Assembly (NCBI GenBank): GCA_014529385.2
Contig: CM043959.1
Coordinates: forward strand, 14,011,809 to 14,075,808
DNA length: 64,000 bases
Reading direction: 5' to 3'
DNA from: Adiantum capillus-veneris
Taxonomy: Eukaryota; Streptophyta; Polypodiopsida; Polypodiales; Pteridaceae
Position numbers and translations under genes: made by a program. The notes under the pieces were generated by a model. The model saw only the letters and a program-made list of their open reading frames with translations. It did not search any database and had not been told where the DNA came from. Shown here one piece after another: positions 1 to 14,700 of the stretch. Numbering within the stretch: position 1 is the stretch's first letter; every line of letters starts with the position of its first letter.

Positions 1-844
1 CATTTCTAGTAGAGGATACCAGCTGCGATAAATTTAAAAAATACATAGAATCAAGGGAGATGCGAGCAAAGCACGACACAACACGCATAGATGAGCAAGT
101 GTCAGCAAGGGGATGGGCAGAAGAAAAGGTCAGTGCAGAGGTTGAGGGCAGCCTTGAAACAAGAATGGGGCCTTGAAAGGTATAGGTGTAGGCATATTTG
201 AGATAGATGGATGTGCACAGAAGATAAGGACGTAGAGGTGAGTCCAATTTTATTTTTTTAATTGCATGGGTTGTAGGTGAGAGCGTCTCAACATGGATGC
301 TCGAGTGGTTACAGGATGCTGTTAAAGGCAATGAAAATCCATAGGTTTGAGATCAAATTTCCCTCTCTTCAATTTATAAGGATGAAATAGAAATTCCTAC
401 AATTCCCTTGAAAGGAATCAGGAGGAATCTCTGAGATAAATTGAATATAAATAAAGATGAGCCAATAGTGCGACTAGCCAATCATCAAGTGTCGACCCAC
501 TTCAAACACAACATCCTAATAAGAAACTCCATAAAAGTTAAACTTTTTTGTAAAAAAATAATAATATTGGGCCATATCCATGAAAAAGGTGAAAGTTTTC
601 CAAAGATTCATTAGGCCACATTCTTGAAGGTGTTAGAACAAAATATAGTGCATATAATGCTACTCTTATATTATTGTAATAAAATAACATCAATATAAGT
701 GTAAACAGTTAAAGATGCTTTATCTTGCTATGGTATTAACTAAGGGTTATTGTATGGTATCAAATGAGTGTAAAATAGGGGGATTTATAAGGCAACAATG
801 ATAAATGTAACAAAGGAGAGTCTTGTATGTATGGGGTCAAAAAG
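1..844. other. No gene recognised
   Basis: AT-rich sequence with only short open frames and no recognisable protein motif on either strand. It leads into a local tandem duplication. Confidence 0.5.
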
Positions 845-1384
845 ACAAATTGTGCACGCAAGTCACGTCTCCCTAGTACTACTAGTGAATCCCCCTCACC
901 ATCACATGGATACCCTCAAGGAAAATAACTTTATTGAGGGACTTGCTCATTTTTTTTTTCACTAAAAAAAACTCTCTTGCCATCTTGTAAGACTCTAAGC
1001 GCAATTATTATCTATCTTGTTAAAGCCAGCCCATTTTCATTGTTTCTTGTCACCATAGCTTTAGCATGCTATCAAAATCCCACACATTAAGTTTGGAAGA
1101 ATTTGGCCACCCAAACAAATTGTGCACGCAAGTCACGTCTCCCTAGTACTACTAGTGAATCCCCCTCACCATCACATGGATACCCTCAAGGAAAATAACT
1201 TTATTGAGGGACTTGATCAATTTTTTTGTCACTCAAAAAAACTGTCTTGCCATCTTGTAAGACTCTAAGCGCAATTATTATCTATCTTGGTAAAGCCAGC
1301 CCATTTTCATTGTTTCTTGTCACCATAGCTTTAGCATGCTATCAAAATCCCACACATTAGGTTTGGAAGAATTTGGCCACCCAA
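845..1384. repeat. Two-copy tandem duplication, 270 bp unit
   Basis: The unit that begins ACAAATTGTGCACGCAAGTC at 845 starts again at 1115, exactly 270 bp later. Both copies end in CCACACATTAxGTTTGGAAG followed by ATTTGGCCACCCAA. The copies differ at only a few bases, for example in the run after 'gggacttg' and at one A/G near the end, so the duplication is fairly young. No reading frame crosses it convincingly. Confidence 0.95.
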
Positions 1385-2470
1385 GCATTTCCATCCATAC
1401 TTAGCTAATTTCAAAAGCCTTTCATGCAAAAAATGATCCTAATCTGGTATTTAAGCAACTAATTTTTTCAAAAAGCCAAATCTTACCTATTTTCAATGCC
1501 TATAACCCATGTGCAGAGCCAATATTTTTTCATGCCTCCCTAGATAATAATTGTTCTTATGATCTCAATTGCCAATATTTATTCATAATTGGTTTTGGTT
1601 GGTTGCATTTTGTTTTAACGGCTTTTAATCTTTTGGCCTTTAACTTGAATTTGGAATTTTCTATCTCAAATGGAGCTTGAAAAGATTTTTACTCTGAAAT
1701 GTCCTTGAGTTGCCAAATCCTGTGTGTTGCAAAGCTCACCAACTGTAGCAAAGAAAAAGACCATGAAGCAGAAGCTGTAAGAGCTTCTCCCATACCAAAT
1801 GGAGAAAGAATCTATTCAAGTAGAAAAATAGACATATTAGGAGAAACCCAACAAAAAAGCACCATGTTGTAATCTTCCATGGAAGATTTAAAAGTGCCAA
1901 TAGTAGCAGCGAGTGGTTGAACTTCAATTGCTGCCAAAAGAAATATATGATTAGCTCAAGATCTATAGGTCAGAGAATCAAACCAGAGACTGGGTCTACT
2001 TCCTTTTGTGAGATGCAACCTTGTGGAGTGGATCACTAAAGGGCTTATGATCTCCTCGGCTCTATTCAAAAAGATGGAGCAACATGTATAATTGACCCCA
2101 CCGAGCAAGCAGCTGAAGTAAACATAAACAAAGGGTGAATCAATGTGGTCAAAAGAGAAGAAAAGAACAAGAGTCTTCACCAAAAACAATGTTGCAGTTA
2201 CCTTCATACATACGATCCAAAATCCCATAGAGGATCCTACACGGCTCTTTCACAAACATTTCCATTTTAGGTATACTACACTAAACCATGTTGTAGCATC
2301 TGCATTTACTATAACTCTAAAGATGCAACTTAAACACGTTGAAGAGCACTAAGAAGAACAACAAAATCTCATTTTTAGGAGCCGATATACTCCTCATGTG
2401 AATACCCTACCACTATGTAGGTATAGCAGACAATCTACCACCTACCTCATATCATAATGTAGGGCTAATA
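1385..2470. other. No gene recognised
   Basis: AT-rich sequence. The longest frames, on both strands around 1.7-2.35 kb, are under 95 codons and have hydrophobic or low-complexity translations with no family I recognise. Their position just upstream of a charged retroelement-like polypeptide suggests old transposon DNA, but this is not shown. Confidence 0.4.
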
Positions 2471-2477
2471 GTCAAGG

Positions 2478-3430
2478 TAAAGAATGAAGAAGAAGAAGAG
2501 AAGGAATTGGAATTTTCAATATATCCAACCACAAGGTCACAAAGAAAGTTGATGCAGCCCTCCGACAACAAAGAAGAAGAAAGAGATGAAGGTCCAATGG
2601 ACGAACTGGATTTTGAAGATCAACCACCTCCTGCAAAGAGTGCTCTAGGAACCTTGGATATTGAGGAAACAAGAGTTGCAAAGGGAAAAAGAAGGTGGGT
2701 AAGCAAAGTTCCAAATACTTTAAGGTGCCGCCACCAATCATAATAGAAGATCCCACCCAAAGAGCTGCAAGATTAGAACACGAAAAGGAAGCCTTTGAAA
2801 GGGAAAGGGACTTACAAGGTGATTTTAAAGATTAGGTATTCTAACCCACAAAATCCCCTTGCAGATATGGAATTTTTCTATGGTCAAGAAGAATGAGAAG
2901 AAATGCAAGAAAGAGAAGCTAACAAAGAGACAACCAGACTTGACATTGAAATGGAAGGCACCTCAATATCTATGTTTATTCCCATGGCTATATTAAAGCC
3001 GCTTTCCCCAATACAAGAAGATTCTCATGGGAAAAATATGCAAGTGGACACCTCTCAAGAGCTTCCCATTACTAAATCCAAAGTGCTAGAGAGTGGACAA
3101 GTCAAAGAGCACACTAAAGCTCAAGCAAAAGAAGACATAAAAGATATGATACAGCCCCAAAAGAGACTTAAAACGAGACAAAGAAGGAGCAACAAACAGG
3201 CTTTATAAGAAGAACCAAAGGATGACACCAAAGATGAGTAGAAGGTAGAGAAAGCCAATGCTATCACCCTCAGGGTAACCAATATGAAAGAGATAGAAGA
3301 CTACCCTTGATTCGTCCATGATATCATTGAGAAAATAAAGTAGAAATGTATGCATGACAAAACAAGATCCAAGAGTATGAAGGCAATGTCCATCTGCTAG
3401 AAACTTGCATAGAAGTGACATGCTTTTTTG
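2478..3430 (+). pseudogene. Broken, highly charged polypeptide, probably retroelement gag/linker region
   Basis: Several plus-strand frames follow each other with stops and shifts between them: about 2484-2743, then 2728-2834 in another frame, 2903-3208, and 3209-3430 with internal stops. The translation is rich in E, K, D and R (EEEEEKELEF, then ITRSQ-like TTRSQRK, VAKGKRRW, PPPIIIEDP, RLEHEKEAFERERDL). It reads like the acidic, coiled-coil linker seen in some plant gypsy gag regions. No zinc knuckle or protease signature is visible, so the assignment rests on composition and on the neighbouring gypsy pol. It ends just before the first copy of the large direct repeat. Confidence 0.35.
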
Positions 3431-3871
3431 GATGAGTTTAGTACGCTACATGATCGACTAGTCCAATGCAAAAAAACAACATTTACAAGCTACCAACCAC
3501 CAATAGGTAGAAAAAATAAACGGGGGCTATTTCACATGGAAATAAGTCATATATCACTCACTACACTCTTGTAGTTGCATGCATGATTCTCACGAAGGTA
3601 CTATACAAATATGAGCACTTGAGAAGTAAAATAAGATGAAGGTGTAGCTTACAGTGCTAGAATCAAAGGTTGCTTTAGCAGGTGAGACTTCTATAGTGGG
3701 TATGCCATCCCCAATGATTACACTGCACAAGGCAAACAAAGAGGCTATGGTGAAGATGAGCATTGCAGTATTTGCAATGGTAGTGGTCTTATATGTAGAT
3801 GAAGGGGGAGATGACATGTAGGGTAGCCTGGTGGAGTCTCAAATTGATACGGCTAACCCTAGTATGAATGA

Positions 3872-4503
3872 GTGGTCGAAGCATACCAGCTTATGGGAGT
3901 TTGCAACCAAACCATGGAAACCTTGGGGGGCGGCAGAGAATGCAATTGGTTTTTTAGTTTGTTACAGCAAAGAGAGGAAGATACATTAGAGGGAGTGAAC
4001 ATAACATCTAAGGTAGTGTCCAATGTGTTTGGCTTGCCTTTGGTGAAAGATTCTTCGATGATGAAGGTGACAGACCATGTCATGTGCACGAAGTGTGGAG
4101 CACCAATAGGGTTGAAGAATTTCTACATGGTGCAACATTTGGATTTGCTACATAGAAGGCATATCAAGTGGTATCTCGATCGAGTGTGTTTGATGGCAAA
4201 GAATACATATATGAGAAAAGATGCCTTTCAGCCATTATTTATAGTAGAACAGAACTTGGATTTTTCAGAGGCTATTTGTGTACAATTAGATGGACACATT
4301 TGGGTCGGCTAACTCCTTACTTAGCAGGTTTGTATGTTGTTGTTTCAGGTACCGTTGAGAAAATTCATAAGACTAAAGTGGAGTTTGGTGCTGAAAGAAA
4401 TAGGAGACTTAGCAGGGTAAAAACACCGCCAAGCAAGGTGAAAATCATAGAGGTAGAGGCCACCAAAGACAGAGTCTGTAGCTGCAGGTGCAGAGTTTTC
4501 TAG
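3872..4503 (+). pseudogene. Unknown ORF pair in repeat copy A
   Basis: Two overlapping frames (3872-4312 and 4168-4503) give a translation with a possible CxxC (MCTKCGAPIG), a basic stretch (LHRRHIKWYLDRV) and a later stretch ending in KTKVEFGAERNRR and TPPSKVKIIEVEA. The same frames recur in copy B with conservative changes, which suggests that the sequence once coded for a protein, split here by a frameshift. I do not recognise the family. It may be an accessory or gag-like ORF of the surrounding gypsy element. Confidence 0.35.
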
Positions 4504-5974
<1,471 letters not shown>

Positions 5975-6039
5975 CACCTTGTCCTATAGCATGGCACAGA
6001 TAGGGCATGGCTGTGAGTGCCTTATCTTGATATTGTCGA

Positions 6040-7330
6040 TGTTTAAATGCATTTATCTGTTGTGATTATAATAATTTATTGAATCCTATGGAGAACACTA
6101 CTGAACACTTGCACATGCTTTGTGTCGAAAGACAATCCTAGGATCATTTAATGTTGATTTGTAATGCATTGGAGTATGGCCTATTTTACATAGGGATGCT
6201 CTGAGATTTACATTTTTTGCATAATGTTCGATCCTTGTATCCAGCTTGGTTTGATCGCTAGTATATTTTCCACATATAACAAATAGTATGATGATCTCAC
6301 TAGAGGCCAATTACGCTCATGCCTCTTGTCTATAAGTTGATGACCAAAATGAATTCCAATCATATTAAGAACTACCTTCATGAAGGCATTCATCAATCTC
6401 AATATGGTTTCATTCCACAATGCTATATTATTGATAATCTGGCAAATGCCATCATTGGCATGTAATATACAAAATATACCAGCAAGATGTATTAGTAATG
6501 TAGATTGACATTGAAAAGGCATTTGATTTTGTGCATTGGGACTATATTGCTAACACATGGGATTTGGGCCTAAAATATCCCAAGTGGTCTTTTTTTTTGT
6601 GCACAAACCTCTACGAGTCTGCTAGATGGATCTCTCATAGCTCCTTGGCTTCTTGGATGCTCCATCCAACAAGGTTTAACAAGGTTGTCCTCTAAGTGCC
6701 TTGCCCTATGCAATTGCTACTCACCCTTTGCTTATGCATTTAAAGTACCTAGGAAGCACTTTATAGGCCCAAGCCTATGCAGATGACTCCTTGTTTATGC
6801 CCCAAAATCACATTAATGATCTACAACAAATTATGCATGTCCTGCATCTATTTGGCCTCATGGAAAGGCTCAAAATCAACTTTCATAAATCTATTGCTTT
6901 GGCCTCTCGACGAGTATGATTGGCACTAGATGTTTTGGCCATGTGAGATTGTTCCTCATCACAGCGTAGTGCGTCCTTTGGCCTACATTGGGCTAGAATA
7001 TCTCAACCACATAGAGATTGGATTAAGTACTCCAACATCTGCATTCCAAGCCATTACTTTGTCATTTGAGGTCTTCTTTACTTGGGTTCAATTTTTGGAT
7101 ATGTGGGCCATCTGGCACCATCATAATGCTAAGATGTTTCAAGGCTCTGATGTTGATCATTTTCCCTACTTCAAAATTTTGCATGGTTTGAAGCGTTTAG
7201 GATTTATTTTGATTTCTAGTGCGTGGAGTGTCATGAACCTCTACTTTTTGTATTTCCTATTCTTGGTGAGTTTTTCCTCAATTTGAGGATTCTCACATGG
7301 GAATTAAAAAGAAATTTACAACAAAAAAAT
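6040..7330 (+). mobile_element. LINE (L1-like) remnant, copy A, internally deleted
   Basis: Frames of a non-LTR retrotransposon run in the plus direction with many stops. A weak endonuclease-like start (YNNLLNPMEN, then DHLMLICNALEYG) is followed by reverse transcriptase pieces such as DIEKAFDFVHWDY, the catalytic-site motif QAYADDSLFM (TATGCAGATGAC at 6776-6787) and LKINFHKSIALASR. A C-terminal piece with FEVFFTWVQFLDMWAIWHHH follows, then an A-rich tail near 7310-7328. Compared with copy B it lacks the endonuclease-to-RT linker and about 1.07 kb after the fingers/palm region, where the two sides join at a 'ccattac' microhomology. It is dead. Confidence 0.8.
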
Positions 7331-7379
7331 GTGTGTGTGTGTGTGTACCATGCTGTTTTTCTTTATCACCATTGACAAT

Positions 7380-7790
7380 TAAATGATTTCCAGCTTGCAT
7401 TACTTACCTCTATTGCACATAATATGGTATGCTCGGCTCTTTGTTATGCATAATCCCATCTTCTTGGGTCATCTCTTTATATATTTCAAGGGTAGAACAA
7501 TTTTCTTATGCATCTTGTCTTCATTGAAGTAAACACCAGTACTTTGAGTAATTATTTTGGCTTTTTGATTCAATATCTAGTAGCTCGTCTTACTAGACTC
7601 ACCATAACCAAGAAAAGTACACTTTCTTGACTTTGATTCAAGCTTGTTTTGCATTTCCTTTGGAATGGCATGACATTCACAACCCCAATGTTAAGATGTG
7701 CATACAAAGGTTGCTTTTTATAAACCATATCTCTTTTCAAAAAATAGTCTCTTTAAGCTTCATGTATTGAATAGTGAATAAGGTCAATTA
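7380..7790 (-). pseudogene. Antisense Ty1/copia fragment (integrase-RT linker), copy A
   Basis: Read on the minus strand, the stretch gives GCECHAIPKEMQNKLGSKST-like and CTFLGYGESSKMSY-like sequence. This is the 'FGC....K(L)....KC.F.GY......Y' linker between integrase and reverse transcriptase in copia polyproteins. Stops and frameshifts are present. The identical scrap occurs in repeat copy B at about 27.5-27.9 kb, so it was there before the block was duplicated. Confidence 0.65.
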
Positions 7791-8511
7791 GTATCCTCAA
7801 CTTCTAACCAAAATCCATTAGGGGATTTGGCGTTTGATAGCAAACTACACACTTTTTTTTAAGAACACCATAACAAGTATACAATGATGCATGTCTTACA
7901 TATTCACAATCATCAATTAGGACACATAAAATTCATCAAATTTTACCAGTATACTCTATCAAATCATGATCATACCCAAGAGTTTAGGTACTCTGAGAAA
8001 TACATCCACTCAATACCAAAACTGTGCATTTTGTATAAGAAAACTATCAAGATAGTACTAGAAGCTAATTTCTAGATTTAGATACTCCCCACTTTAATCA
8101 AGTCACTCATTGTTTTAGAAACTTAAAAGCCAAATTCTTTTACAAAAAATACAAAATAAGCAGTCTACAAATTAGCTGCATCCTCCAAATCCATGACTAT
8201 CTACAAGGTTCACAAATTCCTCTCTCTCTTTTAGTGCAAGTATAGATTTTGAATAAGTGTGGTAAATTAAATTGGGCTATGTGAGGGTTAGAAAAAAAAC
8301 TCCCATTCAAATAGAGATGGATTGTAATCTCTAGAGCAATGTCAACTAGAAAGTACCTAAGAGTAGTACACTCGATTGTATACATAGACAACCACATAAC
8401 ATATAGAGGCTAAGTTAGCAATCAAGAGAAAGAAAGATCAAGTACATAGAGAAGTCAGGGGATAATATCTTACCATACCCATTAACTATTTCCATAGAAG
8501 GGAATAGAAAA
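7791..8511. other. Tail of repeat copy A, no gene recognised
   Basis: AT-rich sequence matching 27916-28705 of copy B. A short plus-strand frame at 7884-8075 has no recognisable motif. A CT-rich spot at 8217-8232 corresponds to a much longer CT microsatellite in copy B. Confidence 0.55.
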
Positions 8512-9900
8512 ATGAAGCTAGGAATGGATCCGATAATATATCAACATCAGATTAATCTTAAGAAGGATGTTGTCCCAGTGATTCAACAAATGAACACAAT
8601 GAATCCTAATTTTGCAAAGAAAGTTAAGGAGAAATTTGATAAGTTTTTGAATGTTGGATTTACAAAACCAGTGAAAACTGTAGAATGGTTATCACCCATT
8701 GTGGGGTGCCCAAAAAGTTAAAAAAGCTGAGGATACGTGTGGACTATAAAAAATTGATTGCTACCACAATGTCAAACCGATTCCCATTACCCTTTATTGA
8801 TAGCTGTTTGGACGAGGTTGTAGCCAAAGAGATGTATAGCTTTTTAACAAATTTTTTGGGTATAATCAGATTTTGATGGCTAAGGAGGATATTTTGAAAA
8901 CAACATTTATTACAAAATGGGGAGCTCTTGCTTATGAGGTAATGAGCTTTGGACTGAAGAATGGGCCTCAAGAGTATTCAAAGGCAGCAAATAAGACTTT
9001 TGAACTATTCATATCTTACACATTTTATGAGGGTTTTCATGGATGAATTTTGTGTATATGGTAGAAATTCAGATCATTTGGAGCACTTGAGAAATGTTTT
9101 ATCTTCTATTCGATGTTTTGGATTTCTTTGAATCCCTTTAAGTGTGCCATTGCAGTGAGAAGAAGGAAGTCGTTAGGAAATATGATTCTTGCAAAGGGTA
9201 TTTCTATTGATGCTGATAAGATTGAGGCAATTCAAAAGGTACATGTACCAAGGAATTTGAAAGAGTTGCAAAGGTTTAATAAGCAGATCAAGTGGTATAG
9301 TCAAAACTTACGATACATGGCGGATATTATCGCACCATTGTCCAACCTAAAAAAGAAGAATGTGGATTTTGTTTGGGGACCTGCACATGGTAGAGCATTT
9401 AAGGTGCTGAAAAAGACGTTGGTCTTAGCTCGTATATTGTAGCCCCTAAACTGGGAATTGCCTTTTCATACGTTCGTTGACGCATCGAATGTCACATTAG
9501 GGGTTGTCTTAATGCAAGAGGTAAGGCAAGAATGGTTCAAATCACTTTATTATGCAAGTAAGTTACTTTCAACAGCATAGAAGTTACTCAATGACAAAAC
9601 AAGAATCCTTGGGAATGGTTTATGTTGTGTAAAAATTTTGTCATTATCTTTTGAGAAATAGAGTAATTTTTCAGGTGGATCATCAGGCATTGTTGTGTTT
9701 TATTAGGAAACCTCAACTAGTTGGAAGATTGGCAAGGTAAATGCTACTATTGTAGGAGTTTGATTTTCTTATTGTCCATACACTAAGTAGGTTGCATGTT
9801 GTGGTGGATTTTTTAAGCAAGATGAAGCATGGTGAGCCACTTGAAGGCATTTCAAATGAGTTACCTGATGCTCATATATTTAATGCTCATGTTTAGAGTG
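8512..9900 (+). pseudogene. Ty3/gypsy reverse transcriptase and RNase H, decayed
   Basis: The plus strand reads through the start of a gypsy reverse transcriptase: HQINLKKDV, then MNPNFAKKVKEKFDKFLNVG, WLSPIVG and LRIRVDYKKL, with frame changes near 8700 and 8870. The palm motif reads FMDEFCVYG (9036-9062), so the usual second Asp of the YxDD box is Glu. After MADIIAPLSNLKKKNVDFVWG (8.5-9.45 kb) an RNase H-like segment FHTFVDASNVTLGVVLMQ follows at 9460-9520, then many stops to about 9.9 kb. The rest of pol (integrase) lies 10 kb downstream beyond an inserted element. Gag and protease are missing because repeat copy A abuts the RT directly. Confidence 0.85.
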
Positions 9901-10104
9901 AGATTATCCCCACCCAAGTGCATAATGAGGGATGGTATGATCAATTCTTAGCTTTCATAATGGATGTGGTGAAAAAAAGGAGGATTTTTGTTTTAAGCAC
10001 TCGACCATTTTTAGTGAGTGCATGTGCATTGTATAGAAGAGAAATTGATTAGATAATCAAGCGATGTGTGCCTATTAAGGAGCAGAATGTTGTAGAGTAG
10101 CTCT
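9901..10104 (+). pseudogene. Gypsy pol linker before the integrase, decayed
   Basis: Stop-ridden frame continuing from RNase H toward the integrase N-terminal region (VPIKEQNVVE*LFHLLH near 10066-10120). The next expected piece, the zinc-binding half, resumes at 20372. Confidence 0.5.
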
Positions 10105-11780
10105 TTCATCTTCTTCATTTATCAAGGTTGGCTCTCCCACTGTAGCATAGAATCTAGCTCCTCTACCTCTTCCTCTGCCCCGTCCTCTGTTTCTTCCTCC
10201 TCTTTGATTATTTCCTTGGCCTGAGTGAGACTGAGGGATGATCCTAGCAGCAACTCTGGGGTTTTATTCCTCAAGACATCTGTTCCTATAGTGTCCCATT
10301 CGATTGCATCCATAACATCTGATATTTGGAAAAGTCTGTTCTATATTTGTTGCAGTTGTTGTCCTTCATTGATTTCCTTGGTTGAAATTTCGTCTCGCCC
10401 TACCTCTGAAGTTGTTGTACTTATGATAGTTCCTTGCAGGGGGGTTTTCTTTAGCCGCAAGCAGTTAGCTCTGAGAAGGGCATCTTGAATTGATGTGGAC
10501 CTCATAGCTTCTAAGCGAGTACTTAAAGGTTTATTAAGGCCATGGCAGAAGCGAGCAATCTATTTTTTTGTTGTCATCGGTGGTGCATAAAGATACATAT
10601 TTGGTGTAGTATTCTTCCAAAGTAAGCCCTACCTGTTGGAGGGAAAACAATTCATTCATTCTTATAGCTTGATGTGCCGGAGGAAGATATCTTTCTTTTA
10701 CTGCCTGTTTCATTCTCCCAGGATGGACTAATGGAAGGATTATCCCTACGATGTTGTTTCCACCAGGGTTTAGCATATCCAGTGAGTTGAAACATCCCCA
10801 GCATTGCCTAATTTTTTGAGCAGTTCCTACCACCAGAAAATAGTCGTCCATGGCGTCAAGCCATGCTTCGCCATCACGTTCCAAGTTAGGTCCCTCTCCC
10901 TTGAAGGTCGGGAGTTTTAATAGTAGTTTCTTCTCCTGGGTGGGAGTGTAAAGGCTTTTTGCATTGCCCTAAGATTTTAATTAATGTAATTCTTTTAGTG
11001 TTAAAGAATAAATTTTTTTGTCATGCATTTTCCAATCTAGGTATATACTTTCTTACTTAAATGAAAACAAAAATCCAACCATCAACATAATCATTCCATT
11101 GATTTACACAAAACATGACATTTTCATAAAACCATGGTATATACAAGAGTTAATACAATCACTGATTCATACTATGTACAAGATGGTAACACTCCTTTAC
11201 CAAAATCTTCTTAAACTATCTGTGGATCTGACAGGGGATCAAAAAATATAACATCTTTTGGACCTCTAAACTTAGGGCCTACCCTCATGGGTCTGATCCT
11301 ACCTGGGCATATAACACTAGCTACCTGATCAAATACCCACTGATTTTGAGACACTTCTATCCCATCTATAGTAATGGTCTGATCTTGATCTTCAATCCCG
11401 CTGAAAAAGTAATGTTCGATGGTTCGAAGTGTTTCGGCCCATTTGAGTCTCTTCTAGTTTAGTGCCAATCCCTCTATCTGTCCCCCATCAATCAGGAAGA
11501 TTCTTCCAAACTGTGACCAGTTGATTCCTCACGTAGGAGGAGGAGAAAACATTTCATCTAGTAATTGCATGATGCTCTTGCGAAATAGGAATTTATTGGA
11601 TTTGCAAGCAGCCTCAAACATGATATTGAAGATCATAAACTTTCGATAAGCGTGGCGGACATTTTCCTATATTGATAGGGAAACTCTCATTTCAAAATAT
11701 ACTATAATTATAATTGCAAAATTACTTATTAAACCTTCATTTTGTCAACCTTTCCCCCTAGGTTCAGGACCTTATTAACT
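10105..11780 (-). pseudogene. Retrotransposon gag, first duplicate (C-terminal part of unit)
   Basis: Minus-strand frames give a Retrotrans_gag-type core: AWLDAMDDYFLVVGTAQK, RYLPPAHQAIRMNELFSLQQ and LTLEEYYTKYVSL (10534-10884, with a frameshift in the middle). A Gly-Arg repeat tail RGRGRGRGRGARFYA near 10150-10215 follows, typical of a gag C-terminus. The family would coat element RNA. Stops and shifts show it is dead. The same region is repeated at 15.2-17.0 kb with about 5% differences. Confidence 0.8.
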
Positions 11781-11783
11781 CAT

Positions 11784-11795
11784 GCTCTGATACCA
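11784..11795 (-). promoter_or_regulatory. Primer-binding site (tRNA-iMet type), first copy
   Basis: The minus strand reads TGGTATCAGAGC directly after the end of the LTR (TTTTACA then AG). This is the standard complement of the plant initiator Met-tRNA 3' end and fixes the element as minus-strand. Confidence 0.9.
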
Positions 11796-11797
11796 CT

Positions 11798-14700
11798 TGT
11801 AAAATCCCCAACCCGCCGACACCAAAAAGCGGGATGGGATCCTTAACAGGTCTCTATGCCTAATGGAAATCAGAGTCTCTAAACAAGAAAAATCCAAGGA
11901 ATATACCTTTACCATTGACAATGGCTTGGGTTTATAGCCCTAGAAGGAGACCTAGTCCTGTCTCGCAGCAGCAAAAATGGGACAACATATTAAAAGTCTA
12001 AAAACTATTTCAACCCTATAACTTTCATAAATTTGGCTAAGGTATCCTCAACCAACGCTTTTTCCCCCCTAACATATGTGAGGGCACAGCCGCTGGTGGA
12101 CTCCTCTTTTAGTGGAGAAGTTTTCTAGACGTTTTTAGTGCGTGGGAATGGATAGTTACCTGACTAATAAGGTCCACCCGTCCATGATTAACAACCTTAG
12201 TTAATCCCCACTTACCACCCCGCACTCACACATGATACTTTGTAATTTAATTACTACCATGTTCTTATCACAATTAAAATAATGATTCATTTTATCCTTC
12301 ATAATAGAATTTCATTAACACAATCCTTCAAAGCAGTATTGAAAACATTCTTTTAGCAACAAACATCTTTAGACTTAAGACAAGGTATTGTCAATCTGAA
12401 GTAACTCTCACCAGTACTGGCTTGTCTCAAGAACACCTATACAGGGGTGAAAAACAGCACCCATTCCTTATTTATAAAAAACCGGGGTGGAAAAGACATC
12501 ACCCAAAGTTTGGACGCCCATACCCCAAATAGTTGCTCATACAACTGGACGGGTCCTCTAGGATAAAAACGATATCCTAAGTAGAATCCACAAACACAGA
12601 CATGCACGGGACGGGGTAAAGACTCCACGTACACGGAGGTAACCGACTCATCCATGGCTGACTCGCTATCATTACTCATCACTTAGAGTAAAATATTCCA
12701 AGGATCAGAGGTGTCTTGAAACAAGCTGTCTTAAAGATGATCAAACATTCTTTCCTATGTCAACCAATCTTAGCCCAAACAATTCTTTCCTAATTACAAA
12801 CAATGCTCATTGGTTTCTTGGAAGTTACCTTCTATTTCGGTCAATTATTCCTATTCTGATTCTTACTTTTTTTATACTTCCCACTTGGGACCTGTAAGCC
12901 ATCTGTTGGTGCGTTGGTGCCTGAAGACTCTCCTCCGTAGGCCTACTACTAGCCCAGCCTCATGGTCATGGGACGCCCTAGTCATTTTGTGCGTTGTATC
13001 TTCCTCATCGAACTCAGGATTTCCTCGGGTCCTCTTCAGAGCCATAGCGGTAGCCTTATAAAAGGATATTTAATCGATTAGAGAATCAATTGAATAATCT
13101 CTCTTATTTCTTTTACCCAACAATACAGATTTTTGGACTAAGTAAATATCTTCAATAAATATTTGGGTGATAGTATTATTGTGCTTCCGTAATTATCCCA
13201 TAATTATTGGAGCTATTTTACTAATTTCCCTATCTTCAAAAATACCCTAGCTTGGCTTTAGTAATTTATGGATTACTTTTTTTCTTGTGGAATATTTATC
13301 CTAGGTAGATCTTGATGTATTATAACCCTGGTAATTATCTTGCTAACTTATAAATTGATTTACTAATTTCCCTTCTCAATTTACAATCAAAACTAAACAA
13401 TATTAGCTAAGATAATTAGCTAAACTAATTATTTGATCTTAAGATAATTATCCCGACTTCCTAATTCTATTTACCATCTCTCAAAATTACTATGTAATTA
13501 CATAAATCAATTTATTAATTTTCCCTTTTAATTTTATGATTAATATTAGCTAAGATAACTAGCTAAATCAATTATCTGTACATTATCTATTTATCTCCAA
13601 TTCCTAACAATGATTTTTATATTTGGTAAATCGTATATAATTATCTAACATGTTTTTCTAATTTCCCCCTTTAATTTATAGCTAGAATTAGTATAATCTG
13701 ACTTAGATAAATAGCTATTCTATTTTCCTAGCCTCAAGATAATTATCACCACTTATATATCATGAAGTTAACTTTGATAAATAGTACATAATTATCTAAC
13801 ATGTTTTTCTAATTTCCCTCTTTAATTTATAGCTAGAATTAATCTAATCTGACTTAGATAAATAGCTATATTATTTTTTTAGCCACAAGATAATTTTCAC
13901 GGATTCTTTAACATGTAAACTAACTCTTTTTAATAGCACATCATTACCTAACATGTTTTTCTAATTTCCCTCTTTAATTTATAGCTAGAATTAGTCTGAT
14001 CTAACTTAGATAAATGGCCATATTATTTTTCTAACCTCAAGATAATTATCACGAATTTTTTTACATGTAAACTAACTCTGATAAATAGCACATAATTATC
14101 TAACATATTTTTCTAAATTCTCCTTTTCATTTATGGCTAAAAATAATTAATTTCTCATTAATTAAATACTTAGATTAATTATCTATTAATGAGTAATTTA
14201 CCTTGTGTTTTTAATAGTATTTTCTAATTTTGATAATTAACTTAAGAATTTTTTAGCTAATTAAATAGGTTTCCCATAAGTTTTTTGATTAAAAACAGTT
14301 AATTTTTGCCTAATTAATTGCAAAAACTAATCAAAACATTAATAGATGATTTTCTTAGTATCTTGATAGTCTAATACAACTTTGATAATTATCTTATACT
14401 AATCTAAGTTTAGTTAGTATAATTACCTTTAATTTATGACCAAAAAGATTAATTTTATCCCTAATATATCTTAATAATTAATTAGCTTCATATCCCTGAT
14501 CTTAATCCAAGTAAGCAACAAAATATTAAGAATTAAGAGAGTAATTTAGAATGTAATAAATTTAATCTTCTTAATTAATTGAATTAATTAAGAAAATATA
14601 GGTAAATTAGCATAATTTTGCTAATTAAAAAAGGATTAAGTTAATTATCGTGGATAATCAAATAGAGTTTTTGCTCTCTAGTGATTTTTTAGTAGAGTTT

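Noticed and set aside
1736-2352. Hydrophobic and short ORFs on both strands
   Set aside because: Low complexity, no conserved motif, no supporting context.
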